8,434 nt of DNA from RUG472 sp045224495. Lineage in GTDB: Bacteria; Bacillota; Clostridia; Christensenellales; CAG-138. Positions within the stretch are counted from its first letter, which is position 1. The number at the start of each line of letters is the position of its first letter. The DNA lies in contig JBGVAK010000089.1 in NCBI GenBank assembly GCA_045224495.1, forward strand, positions 1 through 8,434. Reading direction: 5' to 3'. Shown piece by piece: positions 1 through 6,618 of the stretch. The notes under the pieces were generated by a model, which was not told where the DNA came from, searched no databases, and was given only the letters and a program-made list of their open reading frames with translations. The position numbers and the translations under genes were made by a program.

Positions 1-75
1 GAGGTGACCAAGTTCGGCGGCGACTCCAAACTCCTGCAAGGATATCTCTTTGAGGAGGGCAAGAACCATGCGTAA
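1..75 (+). CDS. C-terminal end of a probable GlpA-like FAD-dependent dehydrogenase (partial, 5' end outside window)
   Basis: An open frame runs from the first base to a TAA at 73-75 and encodes 24 residues that start EVTKFGGDS and end KNHA. Its last codons overlap the ATG of the next gene at 68, as expected for the last part of a translated upstream gene in the same operon. The fragment has no catalytic motif. The identity is inferred from context: in Clostridia and Thermotoga, a GlpA-type glycerol-3-phosphate dehydrogenase commonly precedes the FAD oxidoreductase and DUF1667 genes that follow here, and proteins of that group often end in an EVTK-type segment. Reality of the reading frame is likely; the product name is moderate confidence. 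Confidence 0.55.
   Translation, partial: EVTKFGGDSKLLQGYLFEEGKNHA
53..58 (+). promoter_or_regulatory. Ribosome binding site fixing the start of the FAD oxidoreductase gene
   Basis: A perfect AGGAGG lies 9 nt before the ATG at 68, inside the 3' end of the upstream gene. It rules out the longer reading from the TTG at 50, which would place the start upstream of its own ribosome site. Confidence 0.85.
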
Positions 76-1333
76 AACGGATATTCTCATCATCGGCGGC
101 GGCCCGGCGGGCCTGGCCGCGGCGGTCGGCGCCTATGAAGCCGGCGCCCGCGACATCCTGATCCTGGACCGTGAAGAGCGGTTGGGCGGCATCCTCAAGC
201 AGTGCATCCACAACGGCTTCGGCCTCCACACCTTCAAGGAGGAGCTGACGGGCCCCGAGTATGCCCAGCGGTTCATCGAGAAGGTCCTGGAATACAAGAT
301 CCCCTATCAGACCGAGACCATGGTCATCGACGTGTCCGCTGACAAGGTGGTCACCTGCGTGTCCCGCAAGAACGGCCTCGAGCGGATCCAAGCCAAGGCC
401 GTGATCCTCTGCATGGGCTGCCGTGAGCGTCCCCGGGGCTCCCTGGGCACCCCCGGCGAACGCTGTCCCGGTGTATTCACCGCCGGTACGGCCCAGAAGT
501 TTACCAATCTGGAGGGCATGATGCCAGGCCGTGAGGTGGTTATCCTGGGCTCCGGTGATATCGGCCTCATCATGGCTCGCCGCATGACCTTCCTGGGGGC
601 CAAGGTCCACGCCTGCGTGGAGCTGATGCCCTATTCGAGCGGTCTCAAACGGAACATCGTTCAGTGTCTCGACGACTTTGGCATCCCTCTGCTCCTCAGC
701 CACACGGTGGTGGACATCCATGGTCGGGAGCATCTTACCGGCGTCACCGTGGCGGAGGTGGGGGAGGACAGGAAACCCATTCCCGGCACGGAAAAGTACT
801 ACCCCTGCGATACGCTCCTCCTTTCCGTGGGCCTGATCCCGGAGAACGAGCTGACCGAGATGGCGGGGGTGAAGATCGCGCAAAGCACATCCGGCGCCGT
901 GGTGGACGAGCAGCTGCAGACCTCCGTCCCCGGCATCTTCTCCTGCGGCAACGTGCTGCACGTCCACGATCTCGTAGACTTCGTCTCCGAGGAGGCCATG
1001 AAGGCCGGCGCCAACGCCTATCAGTACGTACAGGATAAGCTGCCGTCAGGCGGCCGCAAGGTTCCCGTGGACATGGGCTTCGGCGTCAGCGGCATCGTGC
1101 CGCAATTCGTGTCCGAGAACGCGGAGGGGAACGTGAACTTCATGTTCCGGCCCCGGAACGTATACCGCAACGCCCGGGTGATCGTGGAAGTGAACGGGGA
1201 ACAGGTGTATTCCAAAAAGGCCATGATCCTGGCGCCCGGTGAAATGGTGAATCTGAACCTGTCCGCAGATAAGCTCCAAGGGCTTTCAAAAGCCGATTCC
1301 ATTCTGGTCAAGATCGAGGTGCCGGAAGCATGA
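68..1333 (+). CDS. NAD(P)/FAD-dependent oxidoreductase (GlpA-partner type)
   Basis: This 421-aa flavoprotein has a typical two-dinucleotide-fold architecture. Visible motifs are the N-terminal FAD site GGGPAG (residues 10-15), the central NAD(P) site GSGDIG (161-166) and the second FAD contact GIFSCGNVLHVHDLVD (289-304). A beta-rich tail follows from about 330 to 421. No thioredoxin-reductase-type CxxC is seen, so it is unlikely to be a disulfide reductase; cysteines near 46 and 118 may still be redox relevant. The family is often encoded between a GlpA-like dehydrogenase and a DUF1667 protein, and that is the order here. From memory, Thermotoga maritima homologues of the first two were described as a heterodimeric NADH oxidase. 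The likely role is moving electrons between substrate flavin and NAD(H), probably in glycerol-3-phosphate oxidation. The family call is firm; the substrate is inferred. Confidence 0.92.
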   Translation: MRKTDILIIGGGPAGLAAAVGAYEAGARDILILDREERLGGILKQCIHNGFGLHTFKEELTGPEYAQRFIEKVLEYKIPYQTETMVIDVSADKVVTCVSRKNGLERIQAKAVILCMGCRERPRGSLGTPGERCPGVFTAGTAQKFTNLEGMMPGREVVILGSGDIGLIMARRMTFLGAKVHACVELMPYSSGLKRNIVQCLDDFGIPLLLSHTVVDIHGREHLTGVTVAEVGEDRKPIPGTEKYYPCDTLLLSVGLIPENELTEMAGVKIAQSTSGAVVDEQLQTSVPGIFSCGNVLHVHDLVDFVSEEAMKAGANAYQYVQDKLPSGGRKVPVDMGFGVSGIVPQFVSENAEGNVNFMFRPRNVYRNARVIVEVNGEQVYSKKAMILAPGEMVNLNLSADKLQGLSKADSILVKIEVPEA

Positions 1334-1683
1334 AATACGAACTGACCTGTATCAACTGCCCCATGGGCTGCCGCATCACGGCGGACTACGACGGCAAAGA
1401 AGTCACCAATATCCAGGGCTTCACCTGCGCCCGAGGCAAGGCCTACGCGCAGACGGAGATCACCGATCCTACCCGCATGGTCACGGCCCTGGCAGCCGTG
1501 GAGGGGACTCACGTGCCGCTTTCGGTGAAGACCAAAAGCCCCATCCGCAAGCCCCTGATCTTCGACGCCCTGCAGGTGATCCGCGAAACCACCGTGCGGC
1601 CCCCTGTCCGCATCGGGGACGTGGTCATCGAAAACATCTGCGGCTCCGGTGTCGACGTCATCGCCACGGAGAACATTGACTGA
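1330..1683 (+). CDS. DUF1667 domain protein, probable iron-sulfur subunit
   Basis: This 117-aa protein starts within the stop codon of the preceding gene (ATGA overlap at 1330-1333), with a GAGGTG ribosome site 8 nt upstream (1316-1321), so the two are translationally coupled. Its N-terminus has cysteines 7, 10, 14 and 33 in the pattern CxxCxxxC-x18-C. That spacing resembles the 4Fe-4S motif at the N-terminus of molybdopterin oxidoreductases, so it could carry one cluster. The rest of the small protein has no motif that I recognise. DUF1667 genes usually sit last in GlpA-like / FAD-oxidoreductase operons, as here. It is therefore probably an electron-transfer or assembly subunit of that complex. 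The family is recognised with high confidence; cluster binding is inferred from cysteine spacing. Confidence 0.9.
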   Translation: MKYELTCINCPMGCRITADYDGKEVTNIQGFTCARGKAYAQTEITDPTRMVTALAAVEGTHVPLSVKTKSPIRKPLIFDALQVIRETTVRPPVRIGDVVIENICGSGVDVIATENID

Positions 1684-1694
1684 TATAATCAAAA

Positions 1695-1725
1695 AAGGGC
1701 CACCGATCATCCGTCGGTGGCCCTT
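1695..1725. terminator. Bidirectional intrinsic terminator between convergent genes
   Basis: A 12-bp perfect stem (AAGGGCCACCGA at 1695-1706 with TCGGTGGCCCTT at 1714-1725) closes a 7-nt loop. Read on the minus strand, the hairpin is followed by a run of six T, giving a strong terminator for the SDR gene. Read on the plus strand, the tail is a weaker TTCATTAT. It sits 11 nt after the DUF1667 stop and 15 nt after the SDR stop, so it serves both operons. Confidence 0.9.
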
Positions 1726-1740
1726 CATTATGTCTGCCTC

Positions 1741-2466
1741 TTAAATCACAATGCCGCCGTCCACGGACAATATCTGACCCGTGACCATCTTGGCATCAAC
1801 GAGATAGCACACCGCCTCCGCCACCTGCTCCGGCGTGATGAGCTCACCGAGGGGCGTGTCCTGCCGAAAGACGTCTAAATCCTTCTCGGTCAGGGCGGCG
1901 TTCATGGGAGAGGGTACCAGCCCCGGCGCCACGGCGTTTACCCGAATGCGGGCAGGGGCCAGCTCCTTGGCCATGGCCTTCACGAAAGCGTTCAGCGCCC
2001 CCTTGGAGGCGGAGTACACCGCTTCGCAGGAGCCGCCCGTGAGGCCCCATAGAGAGGAGATGTGGACCATGCTGCCGCCCTCCTTCCGGAGCATGTGGGG
2101 GATGGCCGCCTTGGTCAGGAGCATGGCCCCCTTCACATTCACGGTGTACACGCGATCCATCTCTTCCTCGGTCACATCGAGCAGCACCTTCTGAGGCAGG
2201 GCGATCCCCGCGCAGTTCACCAGCAGATCGATCCGCCCCAGACGCGTCTCGATGGCCCTGAAAAGCTCTGTGACGTCCTTTTCCCGGGTGATGTCCGCGG
2301 CCTGGAGCAGGAGGGGGGTGCCGGCGGGCAAGCTGTTTACGAGGGCCTGAGCCCGTTCAGGACGGTCATGGTACTGCAGAGCAAGGGCATACCCCTTCTG
2401 CGCCAGCGCCTTGGCGCAGGCCCCGCCGATGACCCCGGAAGCCCCGGTGACCAATGCGATCTTCAT
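1741..2466 (-). CDS. Short-chain dehydrogenase/reductase, FabG-like
   Basis: This 241-aa protein has the full classical SDR signature. It shows the cofactor loop TGASGVIG (residues 7-14), NCAG (84-87) and the catalytic tetrad N110, S138 (in HISS), Y151 and K155 (YSASK). It also has the PG turn at 181-182 and a C-terminal VDGG. Length and motif order match 3-oxoacyl-ACP reductases and related single-domain SDRs, using NAD(P)H to reduce a keto group in the cytoplasm. The start is set by an AGGAGG (2476-2481) 9 nt upstream. It is transcribed alone from the promoter at 2497-2525 and has no fatty-acid synthesis neighbours, so it is probably not the housekeeping FabG. The true substrate cannot be read from sequence. 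Confidence 0.93.
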   Translation of the reverse strand: MKIALVTGASGVIGGACAKALAQKGYALALQYHDRPERAQALVNSLPAGTPLLLQAADITREKDVTELFRAIETRLGRIDLLVNCAGIALPQKVLLDVTEEEMDRVYTVNVKGAMLLTKAAIPHMLRKEGGSMVHISSLWGLTGGSCEAVYSASKGALNAFVKAMAKELAPARIRVNAVAPGLVPSPMNAALTEKDLDVFRQDTPLGELITPEQVAEAVCYLVDAKMVTGQILSVDGGIVI

Positions 2467-2496
2467 GTCCTATGACCTCCTGCTTTGATGGGCATA

Positions 2497-2525
2497 AGTA
2501 TACTCCGATCCGCTCTTTCTGTAAA
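2497..2525 (-). promoter_or_regulatory. Sigma-A type promoter of the SDR gene
   Basis: On the minus strand, TTTACA (2525-2520) and TATACT (2502-2497) are separated by exactly 17 nt. They lie about 30 nt upstream of the SDR start codon. The -35 box is within the T-rich tail of the terminator of the gene behind it. Confidence 0.75.
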
Positions 2526-2551
2526 GAGAAAGCCCACCGCTGCGGGTGGGC
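2520..2551 (-). terminator. Intrinsic terminator of the DUF378 gene
   Basis: On the minus strand, a 7-bp GC-rich stem (2532-2538 with 2545-2551, GCCCACC/GGTGGGC) with a 6-nt loop is followed by a U-rich tail (TTTCTCTTTACA). It sits 12 nt after the stop of the DUF378 gene. Confidence 0.8.
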
Positions 2552-2563
2552 CGAAGGGATAGA

Positions 2564-2773
2564 TCAATCGCCGTATTCTCCCGTGTGCCGCACGTTTCGC
2601 TGAAAGAGCATCACTATGCCCCAGATGCCGGCGATGCCGACCAGAGCGTATACGATACGGGAGAACGTGGTCATGGAGCCGAACAGGGCCGCCACCAAAT
2701 CGAAGTGGAACAGCCCGATCAAACCCCAGTTCAAAGCGCCGACGACCATGATGATCAAAGCAAGTACGTTCAT
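2564..2773 (-). CDS. DUF378 family small membrane protein
   Basis: This 69-aa protein is almost entirely two hydrophobic helices, at residues 2-21 and about 38-57. The signature is GALNWGLIGLFHFDLVAALFG (10-30), followed by SRIVYALVGIAGIWGI. This is the DUF378 pattern, widespread in bacteria and without an assigned biochemical role. The short polar tail ends GEYGD. Two ribosome-site candidates precede the ATG: AAAGGAG (2784-2790, 10 nt away) and an AAAGGA directly against it; only the first has normal spacing. The gene follows the 99-aa gene by 46 nt in the same direction. I see no convincing separate promoter, so it may be the last gene of that operon. The family call is firm; function is unknown. 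Confidence 0.9.
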   Translation of the reverse strand: MNVLALIIMVVGALNWGLIGLFHFDLVAALFGSMTTFSRIVYALVGIAGIWGIVMLFQRNVRHTGEYGD

Positions 2774-2819
2774 TCCTTTGCCACTCCTTTCGACAGTAGT
2801 CTGCCAAAAGGGAAGGATT

Positions 2820-3119
2820 TTATGCGAAGGAATAGGGGTCGCTGCTGCGCTTTTTCTTTTCGGACAGGATCTCGAGTTCGAATTCGTCGAAATCCACAGG
2901 TTCGATGAAGTCCCGGGGTTTGAACACCACCCGGGAAAACTGCTTAAGATCGTTCATGTGCTTGCCTAAAATCACCGGACGGCAGAGGTCCAGGTCCTGG
3001 CACAGTTCATGGAGGAGCACGCTCCACCCCTCCAAATCGGAAGGCCGTGCGGAAGAGAACTCCCGCACGGTCTCGCGCATGATCCTATGATCTTGTAATA
3101 CCTTGGCCCAGATCCGCAT
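2820..3119 (-). CDS. Conserved-looking small protein of unknown function
   Basis: This 99-aa protein begins MRIWAKVLQDHRI, and I cannot assign it to a named family. It is soluble by composition, with no signal peptide or membrane helix. The N-terminal half is mixed helix (a cysteine pair at 40 and 46 in HELCQDLDLC), the middle is basic (KHMNDLKQFSRVVFKPRDF), and an acidic stretch (EPVDFDEFELEIL) precedes a charged KKKRSS tail. I recall similar short clostridial proteins with the same start and the same F-x-E-x-VDFDxFE ending, annotated as hypothetical. Its ATG overlaps the stop of the 706-aa gene by one base (TAATG), with only a weak AGGTG upstream, so translation is probably coupled to that gene. 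The two products may act together; the role is unknown. Confidence 0.8.
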   Translation of the reverse strand: MRIWAKVLQDHRIMRETVREFSSARPSDLEGWSVLLHELCQDLDLCRPVILGKHMNDLKQFSRVVFKPRDFIEPVDFDEFELEILSEKKKRSSDPYSFA

Positions 3120-5239
3120 TATTTATCGGGCACCTGGAACCAGGCGGTGATGAACAGGCTGGTGCCGTCGTCATACAGTCCGTTGAGCGTGCTGTAGAAC
3201 TTGAAGGACTTGTTGATCTGCTTAGTCGGATCAAAGTTGGCGATGGCACTGCGCACGTAGATGTTGATGGTCTCCTTGTTGCTGGTCTTGGCCGCGAAGG
3301 TCATGACGCCAGTCTCGGGGTCCACCTCCAGGACCTTGCCCACGAACCGGTAGAGGCCGGCATCGGTGGGATTCTCCATGACCTTGGCGAAGGCATAGCC
3401 TGTGGGCACCTCGTGATAGGACTTGGTCTTGCTATAGCCCTTGATGGCCGTCTGGCGATCCTTATACATACGAGATACGAAGCAGGTGATCTCGCCTTCC
3501 TCGTAGCCGTCCTTCTTGGCGTGGATGGTGATGGAGGCGATGCCGTAGTAGGCCTTGTCGAAGGTCACCTCGAAGGAGTACTTGCCCTCGGGGTCTACGG
3601 TGGGAGCGCCGCAAGCCACGGAGGATTGATACTCCGCCGCAGGCGTGGCGGTCAGGGTGGTGCCCGGCGCGGTGGTACCGGTCACGATCACCTGGTTGTT
3701 CTTGTCGGCGCGGAGTTTGTTGATGTCGGTCTCCACGGTCAGCGGCATCTGCTCAGGCACGAAGATGTAGGGCGTGACGGTGAAGGAATAGCTGGCGGAT
3801 ACACAGTTGGCCTTGGTGGCTTCGATGGTCACGGTCTCCGCTTCTTCGCCGGAGAGAGCGTAGGAATACTCGAAGTTGCCGCCCTCATACATGCTGGACA
3901 CGGGCACGCCGTTGACCGTCACGGTCACGGTGTGGTCGTCCACCTTGCCCTTGAGGGACAGGAGGTTGCCCTCAGAGGCCATGATGCCTTCAGCGGGGAT
4001 AGCGGCCTGGGCGGGCTCGATGAGCTCCAGCTGCAGGGTGGGGAAGGTGATATCGAAGGAATCCACCTGCAGGGACTCCTGGGTGCCGTCCGCATGAGCC
4101 ACCAGGATCTGAGGCGTCACGGTGTAAACGGAATCAGTGAGGGGCGTGTTGGGGAAGAAGCAGGACTTGGGGATGGTCAGCAGGTACGGAACGTCGCTGG
4201 CCTCGTTGTTCTGCACCACATAGTCGTCCTGGTTGGGCAGCACGATGGTCACGGTATCGCCGGGGCGGGAGGTCATGCTGATGCTGATGCAGGGCTTGCC
4301 CTCGCCGTCGATCAACTCCTCCAGCTTGGTGACGGAGTAATCCACCTGGGTGCCGGTGACCGGCGCATCGGTGGGCGTGGTCTCGGTCTGGTCGTCCGCG
4401 GGCAGGGCAGGGGCTTCCGTTTCCTGCTGCGTCACCGGCTGGACCGTCTTTTCAGGAGCGCTCTTGCCGCCGCAGTTGAACTGCAGGACGCTGGGGAGCT
4501 TGGCTTTGGTGGCGCCGCCCTTGATGTTGCAGAAGGCCACGATGCCCACGATGATGAGCAGGATGGCCAACAGGCACACGATCAGTACGGTGACGATGCT
4601 GAAGCCGCCGCTGGATTTGCCGGAGCTGCGAGAGGACTTCTTCCGGCGCGGGGGCGTGGGCTCGTACTCCTCGTACTCGTCCTCGTCGTCGTAATCGTCG
4701 TCATCCTCGTCGTCCTCATCGTCGTCGTCATCCTCGTCCTCGTCCTCGTCGTCCTCTTCCACGACGCGGCGCTTCTTGGCGGGGCGAGCGAAGCGAGTGG
4801 TCTTGGGCTCGGACTCCAGCTTCTCAGCCTCGTCGTCCTCGTCCTCGTCCTCGTCATTCTCCTCGTCCTCGTCGTATTCGTCCTCGTCTTCGTCGACGAC
4901 GCGGCGCTTCTTCACGGGCGCGGCGGGGCGGGCGAAGCTGGAACGCTTGGCGGGCTTCACCTCTTCCTCCTCTTCCTCGTCCAGATCTTCCTCGTCGTCC
5001 TCCTCGTCGGGCTCCTCTTCCTTCTGAGCCGCCTTGAAGCTGGCTGTACGGCGAGCAGCGGAGAAGTCAGGCGCCTTCACGTTGCCCCGCCGGGGACGGA
5101 GTTCTTCCTCTTCGACGACCTCTTCGACCTCTTCGGCCTTCGCTTCATCCATGTCCGGCTGCTCCTTCAGGTTGGCAGCGCAGACCTTGCAGAAGGTCGC
5201 GTGGTCCGGGTTGTAGGCTCCGCATTTTTTGCAAATCAT
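3119..5239 (-). CDS. Zinc-ribbon, acidic-linker, single-pass membrane protein with outer Ig-like domains
   Basis: This 706-aa protein (start at the ATG with the ribosome site at 5247-5253) is modular. Residues 3-20 form a CxxC-x10-CxxC zinc ribbon. Residues 30-195 are highly charged: basic patches (KKRRVV at 110-115 and 155-160) alternate with long D/E runs. A basic SSRSSGKSS stretch precedes one membrane helix (about 213-237), which predicts an inside N-terminus. Outside are a T/P/E-rich spacer (240-300), beta-rich Ig-like stretches (about 320-400, 405-490 and 495-590) and a C-terminal beta-rich domain (about 605-706) that resembles an OB-fold. Related zinc-ribbon membrane proteins are common in Clostridia, with no firm function. 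The likely role is at the cell surface or in envelope sensing. Motifs are visible; the Ig-like and OB-fold assignments are inferred from residue pattern only. Confidence 0.85.
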   Translation of the reverse strand: MICKKCGAYNPDHATFCKVCAANLKEQPDMDEAKAEEVEEVVEEEELRPRRGNVKAPDFSAARRTASFKAAQKEEEPDEEDDEEDLDEEEEEEVKPAKRSSFARPAAPVKKRRVVDEDEDEYDEDEENDEDEDEDDEAEKLESEPKTTRFARPAKKRRVVEEDDEDEDEDDDDDEDDEDDDDYDDEDEYEEYEPTPPRRKKSSRSSGKSSGGFSIVTVLIVCLLAILLIIVGIVAFCNIKGGATKAKLPSVLQFNCGGKSAPEKTVQPVTQQETEAPALPADDQTETTPTDAPVTGTQVDYSVTKLEELIDGEGKPCISISMTSRPGDTVTIVLPNQDDYVVQNNEASDVPYLLTIPKSCFFPNTPLTDSVYTVTPQILVAHADGTQESLQVDSFDITFPTLQLELIEPAQAAIPAEGIMASEGNLLSLKGKVDDHTVTVTVNGVPVSSMYEGGNFEYSYALSGEEAETVTIEATKANCVSASYSFTVTPYIFVPEQMPLTVETDINKLRADKNNQVIVTGTTAPGTTLTATPAAEYQSSVACGAPTVDPEGKYSFEVTFDKAYYGIASITIHAKKDGYEEGEITCFVSRMYKDRQTAIKGYSKTKSYHEVPTGYAFAKVMENPTDAGLYRFVGKVLEVDPETGVMTFAAKTSNKETINIYVRSAIANFDPTKQINKSFKFYSTLNGLYDDGTSLFITAWFQVPDK
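4664..5026 (-). repeat. Acidic/basic low-complexity coding repeat with a 45-codon internal duplication
   Basis: The stretch encodes residues 72-192 of the membrane protein and is built mostly from GAC/GAG/GAA triplets on the coding strand. Two units share FARPA, KKRRVV and an acidic tail. The 17-nt core at 4761-4777 recurs exactly at 4896-4912, 135 nt (45 codons) away and in frame. This indicates tandem duplication or slippage. The strong strand bias also creates long false open frames on the plus strand. Confidence 0.85.
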
Positions 5240-5246
5240 AAAATAG

Positions 5247-5253
5247 CCTCCTT
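5247..5253 (-). promoter_or_regulatory. Ribosome binding site fixing the start of the zinc-ribbon protein
   Basis: AAGGAGG on the minus strand lies 7 nt before the ATG at 5239-5237. This supports a protein beginning MICKKCG and excludes the 12-residue longer reading from 5275. Confidence 0.85.
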
Positions 5254-5274
5254 GGACGTATTTACATAGAAACA

Positions 5275-5287
5275 CTATAAATTATAG
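5275..5287 (-). promoter_or_regulatory. Probable -10 region of the zinc-ribbon gene, inside a perfect palindrome
   Basis: On the minus strand, a consensus TATAAT (5286-5281) lies about 42 nt upstream of the start codon. It is embedded in the perfect palindrome CTATAA-A-TTATAG (5275-5287). The position 17 nt further upstream (ACAAAA) does not match a -35 box, so the promoter may depend on an activator or be weak. Confidence 0.5.
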
Positions 5288-5362
5288 GGGAGGTTTGTTG
5301 AGGTTTTGTTGCCGATAGATGACGAATATGTAAACAATTGTGAACGGCGCTTCTTTTTTACA

Positions 5363-5391
5363 TTGTACCCTGTTCCAACTTATGGTATAAA
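5363..5391 (+). promoter_or_regulatory. Sigma-A type promoter of the cysteine desulfurase-thiI operon
   Basis: TTGTAC (5363-5368) and TATAAA (5386-5391) are separated by exactly 17 nt, about 80 nt upstream of the desulfurase start. The -35 box overlaps the small palindrome TACATTGTA (5359-5367). The predicted start of transcription near 5398 leaves a leader of about 75 nt. Confidence 0.7.
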
Positions 5392-5414
5392 TAAGAGCAT
5401 TGCAAGAGATCGTA

Positions 5415-5446
5415 ACTCTATGGCGCCTTTTGGAATAGCATAGAGT
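5415..5446 (+). promoter_or_regulatory. Inverted repeat in the leader of the desulfurase operon
   Basis: ACTCTATG (5415-5422) and CATAGAGT (5439-5446) are perfect inverted copies separated by 16 nt, just downstream of the predicted transcription start. They could form an RNA hairpin or be an operator. No T-run follows, so it is not an intrinsic terminator. The gap contains the palindrome GGCGCC. Confidence 0.55.
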
Positions 5447-5471
5447 ATCTTTTGACAGGATGGGATGAGAG

Positions 5472-6617
5472 ATGATCTATTTAGACAACAGCGCCACCAC
5501 GCGCACGCTGCCGGCGTGCGCACAGGCCGCGTATCAGGCCATGACGGAGGATTTCTACAACCCGGCGGCCGCCTACGCTTTCGGGGCCCGCACGGAGAAG
5601 CGGGTGAACGAGGCGCGGTCCATCGTCGCCCGGCCTCTCAGAGCGAAGCGGGAGGAGATCATCTTCACCTCCGGCGGCACGGAGAGCAACAACGCCGCCG
5701 TCTTCGGGAGCCTCAGACCCTGGCACGGGCCCTGCCGGGTCATCACCACGGCGGTGGAGCATCCCTCCATCTATGAGACGGTCCAGTCCCTGCAGCACAG
5801 CGGGGACGTGGATATCGTGATCCTGCCCGTCAACGAGCAGGGATATCCCGATCTGGCGGCTCTGCGGGACGCTCTGACGGAGAATACGGCCCTGGTGTCC
5901 ATGATGCATGTGAACAACGAGCTGGGCACGGTGACGGACCTGGCCGCAGCCGGCCGCCTCATTCGACGTCTGGCGCCCCGGGCCATCTTCCATGCAGACG
6001 GCGTGCAGGCGTATCTCAAGGTGGACACGGAGAACCTGGGGGTGGACCTGTATTCCCTGTCCGCCCATAAGTTCCACGCGCCCAAAGGCGTGGGCGCCCT
6101 CTACAAGCGCACCGGCGTCCGCTTCGCCGGGGGACAGATGGGCGGCGGCCAGGAGAACAACCTGCGCTCCGGCACCGTGAACGTCCCGGGCATCCTGGGC
6201 ATGGAAAAGGCAGTCCTGCTGTATGAGCAGAACCTGGCCGCCTGGCGGCAGAGCATGCGCACCTGCAAACGGCGGCTGTACGAGGACCTCATGACCATAC
6301 CGGACGTGCTTCTCAACGGCCCCTCCCTGGACGAGGCCGCGCCTCATATCCTGAACCTGTCCTTTATGGGCGTCAGGGGAGAGGTGCTCCTGCACGCCCT
6401 GGAACAGTTCGACGTGTGCGTGTCCACAGGCTCGGCCTGCGCGGCCCGGAAGGCGGGGAAAAACCGGATCCTCACGGCGGCGGGCATCGTCGGCCCACGG
6501 CAGGAGGGAGCCATCCGCTTCAGCCTCTGTCCCTTCAACACCCTGGAGGAGATGGATCAGGCCGCTCAGATCGTTTCCGAGCAGGTCAAGTTTTTACGCA
6601 AATACAGGAGAAGATAA
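5472..6617 (+). CDS. Cysteine desulfurase (NifS/IscS family, ThiI-associated)
   Basis: This 381-aa pyridoxal-phosphate enzyme takes sulfur from L-cysteine, releasing alanine and forming an enzyme persulfide. Key residues are SGGTES (67-72), H97 in VEHPS, N148/N149, D176 and Q179 (HADGVQA), the PLP-binding K200 (SAHKFHAPKG) and the catalytic C323 in GSACAARKAGKN. The GSAC loop places it in the IscS/NifS group rather than the SufS group. Length is normal. thiI begins 1 nt after its stop, and no iron-sulfur scaffold gene is nearby. The likely job is therefore sulfur donation to ThiI, as described for the NifZ-ThiI pair of Bacillus subtilis, rather than general cluster assembly. The ribosome site is weak (AGGATGGG region), so the start at 5472 rests mainly on the family N-terminus MIYLDNSATT. 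Confidence 0.94.
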   Translation: MIYLDNSATTRTLPACAQAAYQAMTEDFYNPAAAYAFGARTEKRVNEARSIVARPLRAKREEIIFTSGGTESNNAAVFGSLRPWHGPCRVITTAVEHPSIYETVQSLQHSGDVDIVILPVNEQGYPDLAALRDALTENTALVSMMHVNNELGTVTDLAAAGRLIRRLAPRAIFHADGVQAYLKVDTENLGVDLYSLSAHKFHAPKGVGALYKRTGVRFAGGQMGGGQENNLRSGTVNVPGILGMEKAVLLYEQNLAAWRQSMRTCKRRLYEDLMTIPDVLLNGPSLDEAAPHILNLSFMGVRGEVLLHALEQFDVCVSTGSACAARKAGKNRILTAAGIVGPRQEGAIRFSLCPFNTLEEMDQAAQIVSEQVKFLRKYRRR

Positions 6618-6618
6618 G

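Noticed and set aside
4664..5026. CRISPR array or tandem DNA repeat of non-coding type
   Set aside because: The repetition is in GAN codons within one long open frame, with no regular repeat/spacer units.
3413..5269. 618-aa plus-strand open frame opposite the zinc-ribbon membrane protein
   Set aside because: It is an antisense shadow of the GC-rich, GAN-codon-rich gene. Its product is V/L/G runs without any motif, and the minus-strand gene has a ribosome site, a zinc ribbon and a membrane helix.
5415..5446. Leader inverted repeat as a terminator, attenuator or T-box
   Set aside because: No U-run follows the hairpin and no T-box consensus is present, so it is kept only as an unexplained inverted repeat.
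5453..5458. TTGACA as a -35 box near the desulfurase start
   Set aside because: No -10 box lies at a usable distance; the next TA-rich hexamer is inside the coding sequence about 20 nt away.
5481..6395. 304-aa minus-strand open frame opposite the cysteine desulfurase
   Set aside because: Antisense shadow of a strongly conserved enzyme gene; no ribosome site or motif.
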